Shown here in pieces: positions 1 through 5,009 of a stretch of DNA of 5,009 nucleotides (its first letter is position 1; the number at the start of each line of letters is the position of its first letter). A model generated the notes under the pieces. That model was not told the origin of the DNA, made no database searches, and was given only the letters and a program-made list of their open reading frames with translations. This stretch comes from UBA3263 sp964549975. GTDB taxonomy: Bacteria; Bacteroidota; Bacteroidia; Bacteroidales; Muribaculaceae. Both the position numbers and the translations under genes were made by a program. The DNA is taken from positions 1 through 5,009 of the forward strand of contig CAZJWM010000119.1 of the NCBI GenBank assembly GCA_964549975.1. Reading direction: 5' to 3'.

Positions 1-1637
1 TCGCAGAGATACGCCAGCGAGGCGTCGTCGGGCAGGAACAGGCCATAGCCGCGACCGTCGGCGTTGACCACGAGGGCTTTCGGGCGGAAGGGGAGGGGGC
101 AGTGGGTCGTGGCGCTTTGCAGGTCAACCTCCACTGTGGCTCCGGCGCCATCATCTCCGATGGCCATGACGCTGAACCTTTGCGGCCAAAGCAGGCCGCG
201 CCCTTCGGGGTCGGTTTGCGTCACGTCGAAACCGTCGGCACAAGGCGCAACGGCAAATTCCGGCATCCCTTTCGACTTGATCCACACGTTGGAAAATTGC
301 TCCAAATCGACGTCGGTTTCGGCGTTGAGGCAGGCTATGAGGTCGTCCCACGTGGCGTTGCCGTAGGCGAAGCGGCCTACGTAGTTGCGGATTCCGCGGC
401 GGAAGGCCTCTTTGCCCATGAGGTCGACGATTTTGAACATCACCACCGGAGCCTTGTTGTAGATGATCTTGTTGTAGATGAGTCCGGCGTCTTGCAAGTT
501 GTCAAGCGGTTGTTGGATGGCGGTGGCACCGAGGGTGAGGTCTTGGTTGAGTGCGGGCACGTAGAACGAGCAGATGCGACTGAGCGTGTGGTTCATGTCG
601 GGGAATGTGGGTTCGGTGATTACGGCGGCATAGTAGTTGGCAAACACCTCCTTGGTCCACACGTCGTCAAACCAGCGCATCGTCACCAAGTCGCCAAACC
701 ACATATGCGACGTTTCGTGGGCAATCAGCTGTGCTCGGTTGAGCTCTTCAGAGGGCGTGGGGTGGGGGCCGAGAAACATTGAGCGGTCGTTGTAGAGCGT
801 GGCTCCGGTGTGTTCCATCCCGCCGAATTGAAATCCGGGGAGAATCACAAAGTCATATTTGGCAAAGGGATATTTCACGCCGGTGTGCTCCTCCTGCCAT
901 TGCAGAGCGTGAAACACTTGGGCAAATATCGTGTCGAGTTGTGCGATACGTTGCGGGTCGGTTTCGCGATGAAAGGCGGAGATGGTGCGGTCTTGGTGTG
1001 TGCGCTCTTCTCGCGAGAATTTTCCGGCCACAAAGGAGAAGAGATATGTGCTCAGCGGCTCGGTGTCGGCAAAGCGAATGCGCGAGAAGTTGGCCGTGTC
1101 GTTGCGGGCAATGACCGATGTGTTCGACAGCGCCACCCACCCGCGGGGCACGTCGAGCGAGAGCCGATATGTGGCTTTCAGGTCGGGCTGATCGAAGCAG
1201 GGGAAGAGTGTGCGGGCGCGGTCGGGCACCAGCAGCGTGTAGAGGAAGTCGGCGTTGCGGTTCAGCGGTTTCTCTCCGGCAATGAATTGGATGGCGATGC
1301 GGTCGGTGGGCCCGGTCAGCAGCGCGCCGGGGATGATGATGTGCTCTTGTTCGGCGCGATAGTTGCTGATGCTCTCGCCGTTCACCTTCACTCCGAGAAT
1401 CTGCTCCTTGTCGGCGCGGAAGTCGATGATGGCGTCGCTGTCGGCGGGGTGGGTGAAGCTGATTTCAACCGCGCCGGTGGTCATCGCGGGGTTGCGCAGG
1501 TCGAAATAGAGGTCATAGGTGATGTGGCTGTATGCGGCGCTGCGCATGGCGGCGAGCTGACGGCTCACCCCCGGGGTGGAGGCGCCGGCGCTCAGGGCAA
1601 AGATGCAGGCAATCATGAGTTGGATGATGCGTTTCAT
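1..1637 (-). CDS. M1-family zinc aminopeptidase, secreted (C-terminus beyond window)
   Basis: Predicted zinc exopeptidase that removes N-terminal amino acids from peptides, probably in the periplasm or at the cell surface. The frame is open from the ATG at 1637-1635 to the left edge, giving 545 residues. A signal peptide covers about residues 1-19 (MKR, hydrophobic core, SAGA then ST). The N-terminal beta domain carries the M1 signature FPCFDQPDLKATY (145-157) and PLSTYLFSFVAGKF. The catalytic domain has the substrate-binding motif GGMEH at 272-276, the zinc site HETSH at 307-311, the third ligand Glu330 (HEXXH-X18-E) and the likely catalytic Tyr393 in IIYNKAPVVMF. From about residue 465 the sequence looks like the beta-sandwich that follows the catalytic domain in this family. 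Family members are usually 600-900 residues, so an alpha-helical C-terminal domain is probably missing. The usual GXMEN motif ends in His here. The start is supported by the signal peptide and by a promoter about 30 bases upstream. There is no Shine-Dalgarno. The family call is secure; substrate preference and an exact PepN equivalence are not. Confidence 0.93.
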   Translation of the reverse strand, partial: MKRIIQLMIACIFALSAGASTPGVSRQLAAMRSAAYSHITYDLYFDLRNPAMTTGAVEISFTHPADSDAIIDFRADKEQILGVKVNGESISNYRAEQEHIIIPGALLTGPTDRIAIQFIAGEKPLNRNADFLYTLLVPDRARTLFPCFDQPDLKATYRLSLDVPRGWVALSNTSVIARNDTANFSRIRFADTEPLSTYLFSFVAGKFSREERTHQDRTISAFHRETDPQRIAQLDTIFAQVFHALQWQEEHTGVKYPFAKYDFVILPGFQFGGMEHTGATLYNDRSMFLGPHPTPSEELNRAQLIAHETSHMWFGDLVTMRWFDDVWTKEVFANYYAAVITEPTFPDMNHTLSRICSFYVPALNQDLTLGATAIQQPLDNLQDAGLIYNKIIYNKAPVVMFKIVDLMGKEAFRRGIRNYVGRFAYGNATWDDLIACLNAETDVDLEQFSNVWIKSKGMPEFAVAPCADGFDVTQTDPEGRGLLWPQRFSVMAIGDDGAGATVEVDLQSATTHCPLPFRPKALVVNADGRGYGLFLPDDASLAYLC

Positions 1638-1665
1638 GTTGAGGAGGATTGGCGGTTGATTGCCT

Positions 1666-1697
1666 CAAAATTAGCAAATTGTTTTGGACTGTGCAAA
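1666..1697 (-). promoter_or_regulatory. Bacteroidetes-type promoter of the M1 aminopeptidase gene
   Basis: On the minus strand TAATTTTG (1666-1673) matches the Bacteroidetes -7 consensus TAnnTTTG exactly. TTTG (1694-1697) lies 20 bases upstream as a -33 box. Transcription would start near 1660, leaving a leader of roughly 20-25 bases before the ATG at 1637. The -33 box falls inside the T-rich tail of the preceding terminator, so the two elements share sequence. The leader has no GGAGG-like site, which is normal for this phylum. The prediction rests on consensus match and spacing only. Confidence 0.6.
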
Positions 1698-1741
1698 CAA
1701 AAAATCGACGGGCGGCTGCAAAGTTGCAGCTGCCCGTCGAT
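1695..1741 (-). terminator. Intrinsic terminator downstream of the M6 peptidase gene
   Basis: Two 18-base arms, 1704-1721 and 1724-1741, are inverted repeats with one mismatch and a 2-base centre. In the minus-strand transcript the hairpin is GC-rich, with an A-C mismatch near its middle, and is followed by TTTTTTGTTTGC. This is a classic Rho-independent terminator for transcription arriving from the M6 gene, whose stop codon is 22 bases before the stem. On the plus strand the mismatch would be a G-U pair, but no T-tract follows the stem there, so termination is expected only in the minus direction. Confidence 0.88.
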
Positions 1742-1763
1742 GGGAAAGCAGAGGGGGTGGGGG

Positions 1764-4232
1764 TTACAGCGCGATTTTGGTGGCTGTGTTGCCCTGACGG
1801 CGGATGTAGATACCGGGGGCGGTGGGAGCCGCCACGCGCACACCTTGCAGGTTGAAATATTCAGCCGCGGCGTCGGTGTTGTCGCCGGCAATTTCGGTGA
1901 TGGCCGTGCTGCCTGTGAGGGTGAACTGACCCTTCTCGGTCCAGGCGCTGGTGTCGAAACTGTTGGTGTCGACGGGCACGGCGCAGACGCGATAGTCGTA
2001 GGTGCCGTTCTCTTCGAGGTCGCTCACACGCAGTTTGGTGTCGGTGATGCCGGTGAAGGTGAGTTTGTCGGAGGCCACGCGAGCGGGAGCTTTCGAGGAG
2101 GCCACTTCAGAAGCGTCGCCGGTGTAGATGTCGGCGCTCTCCAGGTAGAAACGTTTCTTCTTGGCTGAGTTGGCAATGGTGAGTGTGGCGGAGCTGTTGG
2201 GCGTGCCTTGGAGCACCACGCAATAGGTGGCGTAGGTGTCGGTGAGCGACACTGATGTCTTGTCGAGCACGGCGGTGCCGGCAGCATTGTTCAGGCTGAT
2301 TTCGGCGGTCACCTTCTTGTCCGAGCCATACGATTTGGCGGTGAAGATCAGCGTCACTTTCCCTTCGTCGTCGGTGGTGAATGAGGGGGAGGTTGCGGAG
2401 CCGGCATAGTTGCTCGAGCCGAGATAGAACTTGTCGCCGCTGTCGGTTTGGCCCTTCACCAAAGTCCAGCCGGTGGCGTCGTCGTCGAAGTTGGTGGAGC
2501 TCACCAGTTGATAGGTCACGTCTTTGTGCTTGGACACCTCCACGGTGTAGGTCACGTCGGTTTGGTCGCCGGGCTCCCAGGAGATGGTGGCGGCGGTGGC
2601 GGATTCCACGGTGGCGGAGAGCGACGTGGGAGTGGCCACGGCCGGGAGTGCCGACTTCATGAACCAGAAGGAGACGGTGCCGTCGGAGTTTTTTGTGATG
2701 GCGGTGACGGGCTTATTCATATATGTGCCGGTGTTGACCTTGGCCGCGGGCGACGAGGTGTTGGTCAACTCCGTGGCGGAGCCGTAGGGCCAGAGGTCGC
2801 CTTTGAGGCTTTCCAAGTTGGCCGTGTAATATGTCTCGCCGTAGTATGTCTCTTTGTCGAGTTTCAGGGAGCCGTCGGCGGGGATGATGGTCATGCGTTG
2901 CAGCGAGTAGTTGTTCACCACGTTGTTGGTCCAAGCGTTGGCGCTATAGGTCACGTGTGTGATCATCAGGCCCTCGGCGTCGATGTATTTGTCCCAGCCC
3001 TGCTGAGCGCGATTTTCGAGGATATAGTATTCGTTGGAGTCTTTGTCGTTGGTGATCTTCACGGCCTTGTCTGTGGCGGCTGATTTTTGGTTCATCACCG
3101 GCAGGGTGTAGAAGGTGTTGGCCGTGGCTTCTTCCAGGTCAATCCAGCCCATGAAGTTTTTCTCGTAGGCGCTGTAGCCGATGGGGGTGTAGCCGTCGTT
3201 GTTGTAGCAGCCGGTGTCGAGCAGCGACCACCAGCTCATGCCGAAGTGGGGGCCGTATTCGGTGTCGTAGAAGTCGGGCAGGTCGAGGCAGTGTGAGAAC
3301 TCGTGGCAGAAGGTGCCGATGCCGTCGATTTTGGTGCCGTCGTCGTAGAGCTCGTTAAACACGGCAAATTTGTCAACTGTGGTGCCGTCGAGGGTGAGTG
3401 CTCGGCCATAGTCGCTGCCGTCGTCGGAGAGCCACCATTGGCAGGGCCACACGGAGTCTTCTTCGCCGGAGGAGGCTTCGCCCACGCCGGCATAGAGCAC
3501 AATCACCACGTCGCACTCGCCGTCGCCGTCGTTGTCATATTGGCTGAAGTCCACAGAGCCGTCGAGCGCTTGGCAGGCTTCGGCCACCATGGTGCAGACC
3601 TTCAGGTCGTTGCCATCGCTGTCGTTGCCGCCATAGGTGGCCTGTTTGCCGCTTAGGGTCACGGGGCCGTAGACGTCGAATTGGGGAGTGTATTTGCCGT
3701 TTGATTGGTCGTGGAAATATTGATAGGCGCTGGTGCTGCCCGACTTGAAGAAGCTCGTGAATGTGGCTTTGGGGTCGGAGTTGAGAAACGTCACGTCGCT
3801 ATATTGCACCAGCAGCACGGGCACGCGGGGCGAACCGCTTGAGGGCACTTGGCTGGCTCGCTTTGCGGCCGGGCGCTTTGCGGCGCGGCGAGCGGATGAT
3901 TTCTTGGAGGCCTTGGCCAGGGTGGAGATGTTCACCTCGGCGAGGTTGTCGGCAATGAAGGCGCTTTCGGAGGCGCTGCGCATGGCGGCATCGTGGGCCA
4001 CGACGGATGAGATGCCCGTGGCCGTGCGATAGTAGAAGTTGCCATCGGCGGCGCGGCTCACGGCCAGACCGTCGGCGGTGACGTAGGAGTGGAAATTCTC
4101 ATCTCCAATCAGTCGGAGTGTAATAGTTGTTCCGTCGGCCTGTGTGATAGTGCGCATGCCCGGTTTGGCGGGCACGGCGTAGGCTGAAAAGCACAGAAGA
4201 GCCATCAGACCGAAATGCAGTAATCTTTTCAT
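1764..4232 (-). CDS. M6-family (immune inhibitor A-like) secreted metallopeptidase with nested C-terminal beta domains
   Basis: Predicted exported zinc endopeptidase of 822 residues. A signal peptide covers residues 1-19 (MKRLLHF, hydrophobic core, SAYA then VPAKPG). Residues 26-105 look like a propeptide (TQADGTTITLRLIGDENFHSY). A Lys/Arg/Ala-rich linker follows at 107-125. The M6 catalytic domain starts near 135 and contains the calcium-loop-like DNDGDGECD (233-241) and the zinc motif HEFSHCLDLPD (310-320), with His310, His314 and probably Asp320 as ligands and Glu311 as catalytic base. The segment GMSWWSLLDTGCYNNDGYTP (331-350) is where the Met-turn should lie, but Leu338 stands in the expected Met position. 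A fibronectin III-like half (about 531-570), a jelly-roll-like module (about 574-706) and the apparent second fibronectin III half (about 720-773) follow. The tail at 791-822 (EYFNLQGVRVAAP...GIYIRR) resembles C-terminal tails of exported Bacteroidales proteins. The gene has its own promoter and terminator. The start fits the signal peptide. Family is secure; substrate is unknown, and the altered Met-turn leaves activity to be shown. Confidence 0.92.
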   Translation of the reverse strand: MKRLLHFGLMALLCFSAYAVPAKPGMRTITQADGTTITLRLIGDENFHSYVTADGLAVSRAADGNFYYRTATGISSVVAHDAAMRSASESAFIADNLAEVNISTLAKASKKSSARRAAKRPAAKRASQVPSSGSPRVPVLLVQYSDVTFLNSDPKATFTSFFKSGSTSAYQYFHDQSNGKYTPQFDVYGPVTLSGKQATYGGNDSDGNDLKVCTMVAEACQALDGSVDFSQYDNDGDGECDVVIVLYAGVGEASSGEEDSVWPCQWWLSDDGSDYGRALTLDGTTVDKFAVFNELYDDGTKIDGIGTFCHEFSHCLDLPDFYDTEYGPHFGMSWWSLLDTGCYNNDGYTPIGYSAYEKNFMGWIDLEEATANTFYTLPVMNQKSAATDKAVKITNDKDSNEYYILENRAQQGWDKYIDAEGLMITHVTYSANAWTNNVVNNYSLQRMTIIPADGSLKLDKETYYGETYYTANLESLKGDLWPYGSATELTNTSSPAAKVNTGTYMNKPVTAITKNSDGTVSFWFMKSALPAVATPTSLSATVESATAATISWEPGDQTDVTYTVEVSKHKDVTYQLVSSTNFDDDATGWTLVKGQTDSGDKFYLGSSNYAGSATSPSFTTDDEGKVTLIFTAKSYGSDKKVTAEISLNNAAGTAVLDKTSVSLTDTYATYCVVLQGTPNSSATLTIANSAKKKRFYLESADIYTGDASEVASSKAPARVASDKLTFTGITDTKLRVSDLEENGTYDYRVCAVPVDTNSFDTSAWTEKGQFTLTGSTAITEIAGDNTDAAAEYFNLQGVRVAAPTAPGIYIRRQGNTATKIAL

Positions 4233-4317
4233 TTCTAATTATGTAAGTGTAATGTGTATGCACAAGTGTCGGGCGCTTGTCGGCCGCGTGTGTCGACCAT
4301 AGCCCGTTAGTATGCTC

Positions 4318-4349
4318 CAAAGTTACAAATTTTATTTGAGATAATAAAA
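4318..4349 (-). promoter_or_regulatory. Putative promoter of the M6 peptidase gene
   Basis: On the minus strand TAACTTTG (4318-4325) is an exact match to TAnnTTTG. TTTT (4346-4349) sits 20 bases upstream in place of the usual TTTG, so the -33 box is only a three-of-four match. Transcription would begin near 4312, giving a leader of about 80 bases before the ATG at 4232. The bases just before the start are A/T-rich (AATTAGAA) with no Shine-Dalgarno. Confidence 0.55.
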
Positions 4350-4403
4350 TAGTGCCCGCAGATAGCCCCATTTTCAGGCAATTAAAGAAATTTATCCTTA
4401 AAT

Positions 4404-4435
4404 GTTGCAAGTGGCAAAAAAAAAGCGTAAATTTG
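4404..4435 (+). promoter_or_regulatory. Putative promoter of gap
   Basis: TAAATTTG (4428-4435) is an exact match to the Bacteroidetes -7 consensus. GTTG (4404-4407) lies 20 bases upstream as the -33 box. The spacer contains a run of nine A (4416-4424). Transcription would begin near 4442, about 42 bases before the gap ATG. The leader ends in the A/T-rich AAAATAATTATAAAACATT. It has no Shine-Dalgarno; A-rich leaders are typical of well-translated genes in this phylum. Confidence 0.6.
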
Positions 4436-4483
4436 CGGTGCCCTTACGAGCAAATTACTAACCCAAAATAATTATAAAACATT

Positions 4484-5009
4484 ATGACTAAAGTAGGTAT
4501 CAATGGCTTCGGCCGCATCGGACGTTTCGTGTTCCGTGCCTCAACAAAGCGTGACGACATCGAAGTCGTTGCAATCAACGACCTTCTCCCTGTTGACTAC
4601 ATGGCTTACATGCTCAAGTATGACACCATGCACGGCGCATTCGACGGCACCGTAGACTACGACATGGAGAAATCCGAACTCATCGTCAATGGCAAGCACA
4701 TCCGCGTGACCGCCTGCAAGAACCCCGCTGAAATCGCTTGGGGCGCAGTTGGCGCAGAATACGTGGTTGAATCAACCGGTCTCTTCCTCACCGAAGAAAA
4801 GGCTCAGGCTCACATCGAAGCCGGTGCTAAATACGTTGTTATGTCCGCTCCTTCCAAGGACGCTACCCCCATGTTCGTTGTCGGCGTAAACCACAACACC
4901 TACAAGGGTCAGACCTTCGTTTCCAACGCTTCTTGCACCACCAACTGCTTGGCTCCCATCGCCAAGGTGCTCAACGACAAGTTCGGCATCACCGACGGTC
5001 TGATGACCA
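4484..5009 (+). CDS. gap: Glyceraldehyde-3-phosphate dehydrogenase (C-terminus beyond window)
   Basis: Cytoplasmic glycolytic enzyme that oxidises and phosphorylates glyceraldehyde 3-phosphate to 1,3-bisphosphoglycerate using NAD. The first 175 residues are visible; the family is usually 330-340 residues long, so about half is missing. The start MTKVGINGFGRIGR is the Rossmann-fold dinucleotide-binding motif. Asp33 in AINDLL is at the position that favours NAD over NADP. MLKYDTMHG (43-51), the ESTGLF segment (96-101) and MSAPSKD (120-126) are conserved. SNASCTTNC (147-155) holds the catalytic Cys151 (codon 4934-4936). The ATG at 4484 is the natural family start and lies about 42 bases after a predicted transcription start. 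The gene is divergent from the M6 peptidase and there is no sign of a functional link. Identity is very secure; the presence of a second gap paralogue elsewhere cannot be judged. Confidence 0.98.
   Translation, partial: MTKVGINGFGRIGRFVFRASTKRDDIEVVAINDLLPVDYMAYMLKYDTMHGAFDGTVDYDMEKSELIVNGKHIRVTACKNPAEIAWGAVGAEYVVESTGLFLTEEKAQAHIEAGAKYVVMSAPSKDATPMFVVGVNHNTYKGQTFVSNASCTTNCLAPIAKVLNDKFGITDGLMT

Noticed and set aside
1605..1637. Possible lipoprotein signal (MIAC, Cys11) in the M1 aminopeptidase
   Set aside because: Only ten residues precede the cysteine, too few for a normal lipoprotein signal, and Met at -3 is a poor lipobox residue. A signal peptidase I site after Ala19 fits better.
810..2168. 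Long open frame of 452 codons on the plus strand, antisense to both peptidase genes
   Set aside because: It crosses the M1 start, the terminator and the end of the M6 gene. Its protein is a Gly/Val/His-rich mixture without recognisable domains, as expected from the complement of GC-rich codons. The minus-strand frames have clear family motifs.
2448..3083. Plus-strand open frame of 211 codons within the M6 gene
   Set aside because: It is the antisense shadow of a well-supported coding region, is low in complexity (Gly/Val runs) and has no promoter-like sequence or domain.
4262..4280. Imperfect hairpin ACAAGTG-TCGGG-CGCTTGT in the M6 leader, as a possible regulatory RNA element
   Set aside because: In the M6 transcript it has only about six pairs interrupted by an A-C mismatch, and it does not resemble a known riboswitch. 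It could occur by chance.
4099..4410. Minus-strand open frame of 103 codons covering the M6 start and its promoter region
   Set aside because: It overlaps the M6 signal-peptide coding region in another frame, spans the predicted promoter and matches no known protein type.
4416..4424. Run of nine A as a possible phase-variable tract or part of a terminator
   Set aside because: It lies in the 20-base spacer of the gap promoter and no stable hairpin adjoins it. Length variation would alter promoter spacing, but one sequence gives no evidence of variation.

Overview
The window holds three protein-coding genes. Two adjacent minus-strand genes encode predicted secreted zinc metallopeptidases: an M1-family aminopeptidase, cut off by the left window edge, and a complete M6-family (immune inhibitor A-like) peptidase. 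A third, plus-strand gene encodes glyceraldehyde-3-phosphate dehydrogenase and is cut off by the right edge.

The organism is most likely a member of the Bacteroidales, perhaps Muribaculaceae or a Prevotella relative. This is inferred from three things. The putative promoters match the Bacteroidetes pattern (TAnnTTTG at -7 with a TTG-like box near -33) and none of the genes has a Shine-Dalgarno sequence. The GAPDH protein reads like Bacteroidales homologues. The M6 protein ends in a 'YFNLQGVRV...GIYI' tail that is common on exported Bacteroidales proteins. Genus cannot be fixed from this window.

Layout from left to right: M1 aminopeptidase (1-1637, minus, C-terminus missing); a compact 126-bp gap with the M1 promoter and a strong intrinsic terminator for the upstream M6 gene, the two overlapping by a few bases; the M6 peptidase (1764-4232, minus, 822 residues); a 251-bp divergent intergenic region with a back-to-back promoter for each flanking gene; and gap (4484-5009, plus, 175 residues visible).

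The two peptidases could work in sequence outside the cytoplasm, the M6 endopeptidase cutting proteins into peptides and the M1 enzyme trimming N-terminal residues. The terminator and separate promoter argue that they are separately transcribed neighbours rather than a tight operon. gap is a housekeeping glycolytic gene whose position is probably incidental. I found no RNA gene, mobile element or CRISPR array, and no wholly new system. The most notable details are in the M6 protein: a jelly-roll-like module apparently nested in a fibronectin type III domain, a very basic linker between propeptide and catalytic domain, and a leucine where the Met-turn methionine is expected.
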